Of a stretch of 64,000 bases of DNA, positions 1 to 7,946 are shown piece by piece. Numbering within the stretch: position 1 is the first letter of the stretch; each line of letters begins with the position of its first letter. Below the pieces are notes generated by a model. That model made no database searches and was not told the DNA's origin. It saw only the letters and a program-made list of their open reading frames with translations. Source of the stretch: Bacteroidetes bacterium UBA6183 (GTDB lineage: Bacteria; Bacteroidota; Bacteroidia; UKL13-3); the NCBI GenBank assembly GCA_002422865.1, contig DITN01000036.1, positions 1 to 64,000 of the forward strand, given 5' to 3'. A program made the position numbers and the translations under genes.

Positions 1-1064
1 GGCATACGTCCGGCAACAGGATGAATCGCGTACTTAACCTCCACCCCTTCTTTTTCCAATAATTCTTCTAACTCGTGCACCACATGTTGGGCTTGTGCAA
101 CCGCTAATCCATAACCCGGTACGATGATTACTTTTTTGGCGTATTTCATCAATATAGCAGCATCGCTTGCTGTAACCTCTTTGATGGTTCCTTCAAAACT
201 TGCTGATGTAGCTGCCGCCCCTGTTGCTCCACCACCAAAATTTCCAATTAATACATTTAACAAAGAACGGTTCATGGCCTTACACATAACAACCGTTAAT
301 AAAGTACCTGCACTACCTACCAAAATACCACCAACCAACATTACTTTGTTATCATACAAAAAGCCACCACAGGCAGCTGCAACTCCCGTAAATGAGTTAA
401 GTAATGATATCACCACAGGCATATCTGCACCACCAATAGGCAATACAAATAAAATACCGTAAACCAACGACAATACCAATACGGCATAAAACATTTGGGC
501 ATCGGTATTTACAACAGCCATTGCAGCCAATACCAAAATTACGGCCAACAAACCAATATTAATAAACTGCTGAAAACCGAACGATTTGTCTTTTACCTTA
601 CCACTTAGTTTACCCCAAGCGATGATACTTCCCGCAAACGAAACAGAACCTATAATCATTCCGATAATAATGGTGGCTAACTCGCCTAATGGAACCGGTG
701 TTTGATTTGCATCATGGGTAATGTGCTGAAACTCGATGATGGAAATAAGCATGGCACATGCACCACCCATACCATTAAATAAACTCACCATCTCGGGCAT
801 GGCCGTCATTTGTACTTTTTTAGCGGCAAGCCAACCTACAACACTTCCAACTAGTAAACCTGCAAAAATAAAAGGTAGGTTCTTAAGGTGATTACCACCC
901 GCATCTGTATATAAAAATATGGTAGCAAATATGGCCAAGCCCATACCAAAAGCCGCAATTAAATTTCCTTTGCGCGCAGTGGCTGGGTTTCCCAAAAATT
1001 TTAACCCCAGTATAAATGTTACCGAAGCTATAAGGTAACTGATTTGTAGAATGTGTGTTTGCAT
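1..1064 (-). CDS. pntB: NAD(P) transhydrogenase subunit beta, 3' end beyond window edge
   Basis: Reading the minus strand from the ATG at 1062-1064 gives an open frame of 354 codons to the window edge, beginning MQTHILQISYLIA. It is rich in membrane segments and has the glycine-rich pattern of the transhydrogenase beta subunit (for example the stretch around SLFNGMGGACAML). The family is about 460 residues, so the missing part is mainly the C-terminal NADP-binding domain III. The protein sits in the inner membrane with PntA and couples hydride transfer from NADH to NADP+ to proton translocation. The pntA2 and pntA1 genes lie upstream on the same strand, separated by an inserted four-helix-bundle gene. 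The identification is firm; the gene is partial only because of the window edge. Confidence 0.93.
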   Translation of the reverse strand, partial: MQTHILQISYLIASVTFILGLKFLGNPATARKGNLIAAFGMGLAIFATIFLYTDAGGNHLKNLPFIFAGLLVGSVVGWLAAKKVQMTAMPEMVSLFNGMGGACAMLISIIEFQHITHDANQTPVPLGELATIIIGMIIGSVSFAGSIIAWGKLSGKVKDKSFGFQQFINIGLLAVILVLAAMAVVNTDAQMFYAVLVLSLVYGILFVLPIGGADMPVVISLLNSFTGVAAACGGFLYDNKVMLVGGILVGSAGTLLTVVMCKAMNRSLLNVLIGNFGGGATGAAATSASFEGTIKEVTASDAAILMKYAKKVIIVPGYGLAVAQAQHVVHELEELLEKEGVEVKYAIHPVAGRM

Positions 1065-1079
1065 TTGTTTATTTTTTAA

Positions 1080-1110
1080 AATTCGAAATCCGAAAATCGA
1101 AATTCGAAAG
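1080..1110. repeat. Left arm of imperfect inverted repeat flanking four-helix-bundle gene
   Basis: An A/T-rich run built from repeated TTCGAAAT-like words. Its reverse complement (TTTCGAATTTCGATTTTCGG...) aligns, with one small indel, to the right arm at 1581-1612. It lies 16 bases from the pntB start codon. Confidence 0.6.
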
Positions 1111-1121
1111 TGTTTAACTTA

Positions 1122-1490
1122 TCATTTATTAAGACTCTTTAGAATTGAACCAAAAATCAACATTAACTCATGTGCTTCTTGAACCAGTTCAATTCTCTGT
1201 TTTTCTAAAATTGCGTTATCTTCAATATCCAAAAGCCTCAGCCAGTATTTACTCTCCTTCGATTCTTTTCTACAAATTCTAATTTTCATCAACTTGTCTT
1301 TGTCACCTAAACTGTCATTTGCCTCAATGTAGTTTGCACCGACAGATCCAGATGAACGTGTTAACTGTTTTCCATCTTCAAAGTTGTTAACATTACGAGG
1401 CAACTTTTTAATCAACGCCCTAACCCTAAGTGCAAATGAAAATGTTCTATCCTCTAAATCGTATACAATGTTTCTTGAATCGCTGGTCAT
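1122..1490 (-). CDS. Four helix bundle protein (23S rRNA IVS / S23 family)
   Basis: A 122-residue protein with the hallmarks of the four-helix-bundle family first found in intervening sequences of 23S rRNA genes: an N-terminal YDLEDRTFSFALRVR segment, the central KQLTRSSGSVGANYIEAND, and a final amphipathic helix ending in LMLIFGSILKSL. Members are usually 115-130 residues, so it looks intact. The molecular function of the family is not established. Here it sits on the same strand between pntA2 and pntB, where no gene is expected, and is bracketed by imperfect inverted repeats (1080-1110 and 1581-1612). It looks like a cassette dropped into the intergenic space of the pnt operon, probably co-transcribed with it. 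Confidence 0.88.
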   Translation of the reverse strand: MTSDSRNIVYDLEDRTFSFALRVRALIKKLPRNVNNFEDGKQLTRSSGSVGANYIEANDSLGDKDKLMKIRICRKESKESKYWLRLLDIEDNAILEKQRIELVQEAHELMLIFGSILKSLNK

Positions 1491-1580
1491 GTTATACTTT
1501 TCTTTTGGTCATAAATATTGGTGCTGTTCTGGTTGATGCTATTTGTTTTCAACCAATGTTTTCATAATGCCAAACTTCCC

Positions 1581-1612
1581 TTTTCGAATTTCGAATTTTA
1601 GATTTCGATTTT
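1581..1612. repeat. Right arm of imperfect inverted repeat flanking four-helix-bundle gene
   Basis: TTTTCGAATTTCGAATTTTA followed by GATTTCGATTTTC; an imperfect inverted copy of 1080-1110. It ends just before the pntA2 stop codon at 1619, so the pair delimits about 530 bases containing only the four-helix-bundle gene. Confidence 0.6.
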
Positions 1613-1618
1613 CTTGAG

Positions 1619-1921
1619 TTACTTTCTCTTCTTAAACATCTCCAGCATCCTATCGGTAACCACAAAACCACCAACAACGTTGAGTGTACCAAGTATAACG
1701 GCTAAAAATCCTAGTATTAAAGAAACAAAATGTTCGGCCTGACCCATCACTATAATTGAACCGATAATTACTACGCCATGTATGGCATTAGCACCGCTCA
1801 TTAAGGGTGTATGCAAAACAGATGGCACATGACCAATAATTTCAACTCCCACAAAAATCATGAGGATGATGAGGTAGATGAGTTCCATGTTTTCTGTAAA
1901 AACAGATAAGAAATTTTCCAT
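1619..1921 (-). CDS. pntA2: NAD(P) transhydrogenase subunit alpha part 2 (membrane segment)
   Basis: A 100-residue membrane protein matching the C-terminal transmembrane part of PntA, with about three hydrophobic helices: LIYLIILMIFVGVEIIG, a central helix after SGANAIHG, and LILGFLAVILGTLNVVGGF. The motif VPSVLHTPLMSGANAIHG is characteristic of the family. The alpha subunit is split into two polypeptides here, as in Rhodospirillum and many Bacteroidota. It forms the membrane domain with PntB. It lies 11 bases downstream of pntA1 on the same strand and is separated from pntB by the four-helix cassette. Confidence 0.93.
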   Translation of the reverse strand: MENFLSVFTENMELIYLIILMIFVGVEIIGHVPSVLHTPLMSGANAIHGVVIIGSIIVMGQAEHFVSLILGFLAVILGTLNVVGGFVVTDRMLEMFKKRK

Positions 1922-1932
1922 ATAATTTGTGT

Positions 1933-3054
1933 TTATGCTGTTGCTGTTTGTAATGAAGGGTGAACTATTTTACCTTGATGAGTAATTAAGGTTCCCTTTG
2001 TTATTTCTTCTTCCAACTCCCATTTCATACCATCTTTAGATGATAGGTGAGTAAGGAAATTATAAATATTTTTCGCATAAAGCTCGCTGGCATTTTGTGC
2101 AAGCGTACTTGGCAAATTACTTTGACCAACTATGGTAACACCATGTTTGGTAACTGTTTGATCCACCTCACTCAACTCGCAATTACCACCTTGCTCCACA
2201 GCCATATCAACTATAACACTGCCCAATTTCATTAATTTAACTTGTTCTTCGGTAATTAAAACAGGGGCCTTTTTACCCGCTACCAATGCTGTAGTAATTA
2301 CCAAATCAGCCTGTGCTAAACTTTTGTTTACGGCTTCTTTTTGCTTTTGCAAATAATCGGCACTTACTTCTTTTGCGTAACCACCTTCAACTTTTACACC
2401 TTCACTTTTCACTTCAATAAATTTACCGCCAAGCGATTCTACTTGTTCTTTGGTTTCTGGGCGCACATCCGTTACTTCTACCACAGCGCCCAATCTTTTG
2501 GCGGTTGCCACAGCTTGTAATCCGGCAACCCCCGCACCAAATATTAATACTTTTGATGGTGTAATTGTTCCGGCAGCAGTCATCATTAAAGGAAATATTT
2601 TACCCATTACATCAGCACCTAAAATAACTGCTTTGTAACCGGCTAAATTGTTTTGAGAACTTAACGCATCCATACTTTGCGCTCTGGAAATGCGTGGCAT
2701 TGCATCCATACTAAAGGCGCTTATTTGTTGGGAAACCAAATGCTTCACCAAATCGGGATTAAACAAATGATAGATGTAAGAGATCAAAATACTACCTGTT
2801 TTCATAGCAGCAACCTCTTCTGCACTTGGTGCATTTACTTTTATAATAATATCTGCTTGTTGTAACCCTTCCGATTTATTTACAATGGTACAACCCGCAT
2901 TTTTATAGGCCTCATCATCAAAATTAGAACTATACCCTGCATTGTTTTCAACCAAACAGACATAACCTTGTTTAGTAAATTGGGAGGCAACTGCCGGAGT
3001 GAGTGCCACACGTTTTTCGTTTGGCTTACTTTCTTTAAGAACAAGTATTTTCAT
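1933..3054 (-). CDS. pntA1: NAD(P) transhydrogenase subunit alpha part 1 (NAD-binding)
   Basis: A 373-residue soluble protein with the alanine dehydrogenase/PNT N-terminal domain (KILVLKESKPNEKRVALTP) and an NAD(H)-binding Rossmann domain with VLIFGAGVAGLQAVATAKRLG at about residue 170. This is domain I of transhydrogenase; it binds NADH on the cytoplasmic face and passes hydride to NADP+ on PntB. The length fits the split form of the enzyme. It is the first gene of the minus-strand operon pntA1-pntA2-(four-helix gene)-pntB. A plain ATG start is used, and the 80-base gap to the divergent HDAC-family gene must hold its promoter. Confidence 0.95.
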   Translation of the reverse strand: MKILVLKESKPNEKRVALTPAVASQFTKQGYVCLVENNAGYSSNFDDEAYKNAGCTIVNKSEGLQQADIIIKVNAPSAEEVAAMKTGSILISYIYHLFNPDLVKHLVSQQISAFSMDAMPRISRAQSMDALSSQNNLAGYKAVILGADVMGKIFPLMMTAAGTITPSKVLIFGAGVAGLQAVATAKRLGAVVEVTDVRPETKEQVESLGGKFIEVKSEGVKVEGGYAKEVSADYLQKQKEAVNKSLAQADLVITTALVAGKKAPVLITEEQVKLMKLGSVIVDMAVEQGGNCELSEVDQTVTKHGVTIVGQSNLPSTLAQNASELYAKNIYNFLTHLSSKDGMKWELEEEITKGTLITHQGKIVHPSLQTATA

Positions 3055-3134
3055 ATGTTAATCCCGTTTTTGATAAAATAAAAGTAATTAAAAGCAAACG
3101 ATATATCAAAGCTATTTAATTTGCATTCGATATC

Positions 3135-4037
3135 ATGTTAAAAATAGCATACGCAAACATATACCAGCACCCACTTCCTGAAGGGCATCGTTTTCCAATG
3201 GTGAAGTATGAATTAATTCCTAAACAGCTTTTACATCAAGGCATCATAACACCCAACAATTTGTTTGAGCCCGGCTTATGCGAAGAGTATATTATAACAC
3301 TTACCCACAATTATGATTATTGGCAGGCCTTAAAAAATTGTGCATTAGATGCAAGTCATATACGCAGAATTGGTTTTCCGTTAACCCCCGAATTGGTGAA
3401 ACGTGAGATATGTATTGCTCAAGGTACCATTGATTGCGCTTTGTATGCCAAACAGTTTGGCGTTGCACTTAATGTAGCCGGAGGAACCCACCATGCTTTT
3501 ACCAATAAAGGTGAGGGATTTTGTTTATTAAACGATTTGGCCATTGCAGCCAATTATTTATTACACCATCAATTAAGTAAACGTATACTTATTATTGATT
3601 TGGATGTACACCAAGGAAACGGGACTGCAGAAATATTCGAACACAACCCGGCCGTTTTTACCTTTAGTATGCACGGAAAAAACAACTATCCGTTTTTTAA
3701 AGAAAAGAGCGATTTAGATATAGAACTACCTGACGGAATAAGCGGAGCGGATTATTTATTGCTTTTAAAAACACATTTACCGCAAATAATTAACGCCCAT
3801 AACCCCGATTTTATATTTTATTTGAGTGGGGTTGATGTGTTGCAAACGGATAAATACGGAAAACTTAACCTTACTTTAGCTGAGTGTAAAAACCGCGATG
3901 AAGTGATTTTTGAAACTTGTAAAAATCTGAAAATACCAGTAGTAACAGCCATGGGGGGCGGTTATTCACCAAAAGTTGCAGACATTGTGAACGCACATTG
4001 CAACACATTTATTGCAGCCAACGAAACTTTTTTTTAA
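3135..4037 (+). CDS. Histone deacetylase family protein (AcuC/HDAC-like amidohydrolase)
   Basis: A 300-residue protein of the arginase/deacetylase fold. Visible active-site elements are GGTHHAF with tandem histidines 119-120, the zinc-binding DLDVH (D157, H159) followed by QGNGT, and a second zinc ligand D234 in SGVD. Bacterial homologues remove acetyl groups from acetyl-CoA synthetase or from polyamines and other small amides; the substrate here cannot be told from sequence. The loop after SGVD reads VLQTDKYGKLNLT, a common variant. The gene is monocistronic and divergent from the pnt operon. The family is certain, the substrate open. Confidence 0.9.
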   Translation: MLKIAYANIYQHPLPEGHRFPMVKYELIPKQLLHQGIITPNNLFEPGLCEEYIITLTHNYDYWQALKNCALDASHIRRIGFPLTPELVKREICIAQGTIDCALYAKQFGVALNVAGGTHHAFTNKGEGFCLLNDLAIAANYLLHHQLSKRILIIDLDVHQGNGTAEIFEHNPAVFTFSMHGKNNYPFFKEKSDLDIELPDGISGADYLLLLKTHLPQIINAHNPDFIFYLSGVDVLQTDKYGKLNLTLAECKNRDEVIFETCKNLKIPVVTAMGGGYSPKVADIVNAHCNTFIAANETFF

Positions 4038-4124
4038 TTATTTATCAAACACTATTGCATTTTACTATTCGGTTTCATTATTTCACGCCCCGAAAAAGCA
4101 TGTTAAATATTAATTAAACGTTGC

Positions 4125-4153
4125 TTGACAATAAACAAAAACAATTAAATTTG
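4125..4153 (+). promoter_or_regulatory. Bacteroidota-type promoter upstream of basic/acidic protein gene
   Basis: TTG at 4125-4127, an 18-base spacer and TAAATTTG at 4146-4153 match the Bacteroidota consensus TTTG-N19-21-TAnnTTTG closely. Transcription would begin near 4160, about 22 bases before the ATG at 4182. Confidence 0.55.
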
Positions 4154-4181
4154 TGCTACCGCAAACCTTTTTAAAGTTAAG

Positions 4182-4445
4182 ATGACTACGCCCAAAAAAA
4201 GTACACCAGCTAAAAGCACTCCGGCAAAAAAAGGAGCTAAAACAGCAGCAAAGTCTGCCCCTAAAAAAATCGCGCCTAAAAAATCGTATGACGATGAAGA
4301 TGAGGACGAAGATGATGAGATTATTGATGATGTAGATACGACAGATGCAGATGACGATGTTGATTTAGACATCGACAACATGGACGTTGATTACGACAAA
4401 GGGTTTGGTTTTGATGATGATGAAGACGATGATGATGATTTTTAA
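4182..4445 (+). CDS. Chimeric small protein: Lys/Ala/Pro-rich basic half and Asp/Glu-rich acidic half
   Basis: An 87-residue protein without a recognised domain. Residues 1-34 are basic and repetitive (KKSTPAKSTPAKKGAK, then KSAPKKIAPKK), resembling the histone-H1/AlgP-like tails of bacterial nucleoid proteins. Residues 35-87 are almost entirely acidic, with runs of Asp and Glu and a short aromatic interruption (DYDKGFGF). A good promoter precedes it, and the composition is periodic at the protein level rather than random, so I take it as a real gene. A DNA- or RNA-associated role with an acidic nucleic-acid-mimic tail is inference only. It compares in style with the 39-residue Lys/Ala/Pro protein at 46178-46297. 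Confidence 0.7.
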   Translation: MTTPKKSTPAKSTPAKKGAKTAAKSAPKKIAPKKSYDDEDEDEDDEIIDDVDTTDADDDVDLDIDNMDVDYDKGFGFDDDEDDDDDF

Positions 4446-4462
4446 ATCATCACCTCAACACA

Positions 4463-5005
4463 TTATCTGCTAATAATAATGTCTCCTGATTCCGCGGTAT
4501 TGCTTAAATGCAATGCCCGGTCAATCAGTAAAAAGCGTAATTTCACGGTATCTCCGTCATTTAACAACACGCTTGGTTCAAGAGTAGCTTCTATAGTTCC
4601 ACGAATCGCCTTGTATTTCCCTTCAGGGGTCAATGGCATCACTCGCATATCTGCGCGAAGTGTATCGCCCGAAAAATCAGCAATTACATAATTGTAAGAA
4701 TTGCCTTCTTTTCTTAAAAACTCAACATACAAGTTGTTGTAATAGATGTTGGTGTTTTTTCCGGTTAAAGGATCTTTAACATTGTTGTAAGGTGGCAATG
4801 TATCACCATTTTCAAGCCCTATATCACCATCACCATCTCTAAACTTTATGGAGAAAACCAGCAGGTTGGTTGAGTCACGACTGATGTAATAACTCTTTTC
4901 AAACTCTATAGATGGAATAATAGGATATATTTCACCACCTTTGCAGGCATACAGCAAAACGGCAGATAAAAATATTACTATGCTTTTTAACAAAGTTGAC
5001 TTCAT
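4463..5005 (-). CDS. Hypothetical lipoprotein
   Basis: A 180-residue protein with a lipoprotein signal peptide; hydrophobic residues 8-20 end in LLYAC with the lipidated cysteine at 21, followed by KGGE. The mature part contains FRDGDGDIGL, a motif common in Bacteroidota surface lipoproteins, and appears beta-rich. I cannot assign a function. Its 5' end overlaps divergently by 26 bases with the likely start of the LuxE-like gene at 4980, so the promoter of each lies inside the other coding region. Confidence 0.75.
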   Translation of the reverse strand: MKSTLLKSIVIFLSAVLLYACKGGEIYPIIPSIEFEKSYYISRDSTNLLVFSIKFRDGDGDIGLENGDTLPPYNNVKDPLTGKNTNIYYNNLYVEFLRKEGNSYNYVIADFSGDTLRADMRVMPLTPEGKYKAIRGTIEATLEPSVLLNDGDTVKLRFLLIDRALHLSNTAESGDIIISR

Positions 5006-5969
5006 ACAACAATCTATTGATTCAAAACTAATACATTTTGATGAATTAGCCTTACAGTTGTATTTATATCAACTTAAACACAACATTACTTTACATCAGT
5101 ATGTTGCTTTAACCAACGATAAAACGGATGTAAAAAGTGTAGGCGACTTTCGTTTTTTACCCGTAAATTTTTTCAAACAACACCAAGTAACCAGCGGTAG
5201 TTTTCAACCTCAAACCATTTTCACCAGCAGTACCACAACCGGAGGAATACCCTCCAAACATTTTGTAGCTGATTTGAGTATTTACCATAAGAGCTACTTA
5301 ACAGCATTCAATCAATTTTACGGCTCACCCACACAATATGTTTTTTTGTGCCTGCTACCTAATTATTTGGAAAGACAAGGGAGTAGCTTAATTGATATGG
5401 CACAGGGCTTAATTGATGCAAGCAAACAACCCGAGAGTGGTTTTTATTTGTATGATTTTGAAAAATTAGCACAAACCATTCAGCACGTTTTAAAACAGCA
5501 TAAACAACTATTTTTATTAGGTGTAACTTTTGCATTGCTTGATTTTGCTGAACAGTTTCCTCTGGATTTAAAAAACACCATTGTAATGGAAACGGGAGGC
5601 ATGAAAGGCCGCAAAGAAGAACAGACTCGTTTTGAGATACACGAATTTTTAAAAGACAAGTTTAAGGTGCAGCATATCCATTCGGAGTATGGTATGACGG
5701 AGTTACTCTCTCAAGCTTACTCAAAAGGTGATGGGAAATTTGTTTGTCCGCCTTGGATGAAAATTGTGATTACCGACCTGAACGATCCGTTTACATTAAT
5801 GCCAACCGAGAAGGCGGGCATTATAAATGTAATTGACTTGGCAAACGTGGATAGTTGTGCGTTTATTCAAACGCAAGACCTGGGGCGATTGCTTGCTGAC
5901 GGAACTTTTGAGGTATTAGGAAGAATGGACAACAGCGAGGTTCGCGGTTGTAATTTAATGTATGTGTGA
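4980..5969 (+). CDS. LuxE/acyl-protein synthetase family protein
   Basis: About 329 residues from the ATG at 4980; an ATG 39 bases further upstream is possible but would extend deeper into the divergent lipoprotein gene. The family activates fatty acids as acyl-adenylates and transfers the acyl group to a cysteine. Visible features are the adenylate-forming P-loop-like FTSSTTTGGIPSKHF, the HSEYGMTE adenylate motif, and a conserved Cys six residues from the C-terminus (VRGCNLMYV), matching the position of the acylated Cys of LuxE. There are no luxCDAB-type neighbours, so this is a stand-alone acyltransferase of the kind found in many Bacteroidota. It ends 4 bases before the convergent cold-shock gene. 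Confidence 0.8.
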   Translation: MLFNKVDFIQQSIDSKLIHFDELALQLYLYQLKHNITLHQYVALTNDKTDVKSVGDFRFLPVNFFKQHQVTSGSFQPQTIFTSSTTTGGIPSKHFVADLSIYHKSYLTAFNQFYGSPTQYVFLCLLPNYLERQGSSLIDMAQGLIDASKQPESGFYLYDFEKLAQTIQHVLKQHKQLFLLGVTFALLDFAEQFPLDLKNTIVMETGGMKGRKEEQTRFEIHEFLKDKFKVQHIHSEYGMTELLSQAYSKGDGKFVCPPWMKIVITDLNDPFTLMPTEKAGIINVIDLANVDSCAFIQTQDLGRLLADGTFEVLGRMDNSEVRGCNLMYV

Positions 5970-5973
5970 GGAA

Positions 5974-6429
5974 TTACTTAACCAAAGTAACGTTAACCGC
6001 ATTTAGTCCTTTATGACCGCTTTCTACGTTAAATGTAACCTTATCGTTTTCTTTAACGGCTTCTTTTAAGCTGTTGATGTGAACAAAAACGCTATCGTTA
6101 TTTACCGAATCTTTAATAAAGCCAAAACCTTTCGACTCGTTAAAAAAAGTAACAACACCGGTACGCAATGTATCTTGAGGTTCTTCCGCAGCGCGTTTAA
6201 AAACACCAATCTGCATGTCTTCTTCTTTAAATACTTTTTTCTTTTTTGGATCAGGCGGAGTATTTGTTAAGTTACCGTTCTCATCAACGTAAGCTAACAT
6301 GTCTTCAAACGATTTGCCTTTATCTGAGTTGGCTTTACGTTCTTCGCGCTTTTCAGCTTTATCTTTCCTTTTCTTTTGTTTTTTTCTCTCGTTTTCTTTT
6401 TTACTGAATGTTTCTTGTGATCTACCCAT
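5974..6429 (-). CDS. Cold-shock domain protein with lysine-rich N-terminal extension
   Basis: A 151-residue protein. The first about 40 residues are strongly charged and lysine/arginine-rich (SKKENERKKQKKRKDK), followed by a linker, and the last about 65 residues are a cold-shock domain: TGVVTFFNESKGFGFI is RNP1-like and SVFVHINSL is RNP2-like. Such proteins bind single-stranded RNA or DNA and act as RNA chaperones. The basic extension is absent from classical 70-residue Csp proteins, but this architecture is common in Bacteroidota. It is convergent with the LuxE-like gene. Confidence 0.9.
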   Translation of the reverse strand: MGRSQETFSKKENERKKQKKRKDKAEKREERKANSDKGKSFEDMLAYVDENGNLTNTPPDPKKKKVFKEEDMQIGVFKRAAEEPQDTLRTGVVTFFNESKGFGFIKDSVNNDSVFVHINSLKEAVKENDKVTFNVESGHKGLNAVNVTLVK

Positions 6430-6568
6430 TATTATTTATTTAGTGTACTTATTATGCAACGTGCATTGTACGAAGGTAGGCTAATAAACCCGAAACTTTG
6501 TGCTTTATGTTAATAATCATTAAACTAAATGATTAAGCATCAGCGCAACAAGTACTGAAAAGGCATAA

Positions 6569-6595
6569 AAAACCTCGAGATATACCCGAGGTTTT
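6569..6595 (-). terminator. Rho-independent terminator of sucC
   Basis: A 9-bp perfect stem, AAAACCTCG at 6569-6577 and CGAGGTTTT at 6587-6595, with a 9-base loop, 25 bases past the sucC stop on the minus strand; a short T-run follows on that strand. Confidence 0.75.
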
Positions 6596-6619
6596 AATTT
6601 TTTATGGAGTAAATACCAA

Positions 6620-7840
6620 TTAAATAGTACCACTTACCGCTTTTTGTACCAAGTCAGCTGCTTCTTTTAAAACAATAGCTGAGTATACTTTTAAGCCTGA
6701 TTCGTCAATTAATTTCTTGGCTTGTTCTGCATTTGTTCCTTGTAAACGAACAATAATTGGAACAGGAATATTGCCAATTGATTTGTAAGCATCAACAACA
6801 CCTTGTGCTACACGGTCGCAACGAACGATACCACCAAAAATGTTAATCAAAATAGCTTTAACATTAGGGTCTTGTAAAATGATACGGAAACCGGCTTCTA
6901 CAGTAGTAGCATTTGCACTACCTCCAACATCAAGGAAGTTAGCAGGCTCTCCGCCCGATAATTTAATGATGTCCATAGTAGCCATGGCCAAACCTGCACC
7001 GTTAACCATACAACCAACGTTACCATCCAATTTAACGAAGTTTAGGTTGTGTTTACCTGCTTCTACCTCAGTAGGATCTTCTTCTGCTAAATCGCGCATG
7101 GCTGCATAATCCGGATGACGGTACAAAGCACTGTCGTCAAAACTTACTTTACCATCAACTGCTATAATTTTATCGTCAGATGTTTTTAACACCGGGTTGA
7201 TTTCAAACATGGCAGAATCACTGCTATCATAAGCTTTGTATAAGGCAGAAACAAACTTAACCATTTGTTTATGTGCTTCGCCCGATAAACCAAGATTAAA
7301 AGCAATTTTACGTGCTTGAAAACCTTGTAAACCTACCATAGGATCAATGGTTTCTTTATGAATTAAGTGTGGTGTATGCTCAGCGACATGCTCAATATCC
7401 ATACCTCCTTCGGTACTGTAAACAATGATATTTTTTGATTGTGAACGGTCAAGCATTACACTCATGTAAAACTCTTTAGGTTCATTAGCTCCCGGATAAT
7501 AAACATCTTGAGCAACCAATACTTTACTTACAAACTTACCCTTAGGTCCTGTTTGAATGGTAACCAAAGTTCCACCCAAAATATTTCCGGCAATTTCTTT
7601 TGCCTTATCAGCGTTTTTAGCAACGGCAACACCACGTTGGTCTTTACCTTCAATGGTTCCTTTACCACGGCCACCCGCGTGTATTTGAGCCTTTACAACA
7701 ACAAAATCGCTACCATATTGCTCTTTTAATTTTAGAGCAGCAGCGTGTGCTTCGTCAGCAGTTTCAGCCACTATGCCTTCTTGCACAGCAACACCAAAAG
7801 ATTTTAATACTTGTTTAGCTTGATATTCGTGAATGTTCAT
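6620..7840 (-). CDS. sucC: Succinyl-CoA synthetase (ADP-forming) beta subunit
   Basis: A 406-residue protein, slightly longer than the 388-residue E. coli protein. The ATP-grasp N-terminal half begins [17 protein letters not shown] and includes [12 protein letters not shown]. The C-terminal ligase domain includes [17 protein letters not shown] and [11 protein letters not shown]. With SucD it converts succinyl-CoA to succinate in the TCA cycle with substrate-level phosphorylation. sucD is not in this window, so the two subunit genes are unlinked here, which is usual in Bacteroidota. It is monocistronic with its own terminator. Confidence 0.96.
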   Translation of the reverse strand: MNIHEYQAKQVLKSFGVAVQEGIVAETADEAHAAALKLKEQYGSDFVVVKAQIHAGGRGKGTIEGKDQRGVAVAKNADKAKEIAGNILGGTLVTIQTGPKGKFVSKVLVAQDVYYPGANEPKEFYMSVMLDRSQSKNIIVYSTEGGMDIEHVAEHTPHLIHKETIDPMVGLQGFQARKIAFNLGLSGEAHKQMVKFVSALYKAYDSSDSAMFEINPVLKTSDDKIIAVDGKVSFDDSALYRHPDYAAMRDLAEEDPTEVEAGKHNLNFVKLDGNVGCMVNGAGLAMATMDIIKLSGGEPANFLDVGGSANATTVEAGFRIILQDPNVKAILINIFGGIVRCDRVAQGVVDAYKSIGNIPVPIIVRLQGTNAEQAKKLIDESGLKVYSAIVLKEAADLVQKAVSGTI

Positions 7841-7946
7841 TTTCAGAAATTTTGCAGCGAAAATAGCATTTAAAATCAGAATCAGAAATTTTTAAAATTA
7901 TACGATTCAGTCATAGTTAAATCTATTATTGTTATTATTGCCATTA

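Noticed and set aside
4145..4381. Ser-rich minus-strand frame opposite the basic/acidic protein gene
   Set aside because: It is the antisense of the GAT/GAA-rich acidic codons of the plus-strand gene; a low-complexity shadow.
4281..4440. GATGA-rich tandem words
   Set aside because: Codon repetition of Asp/Glu runs within the acidic half of the small protein, not a satellite.
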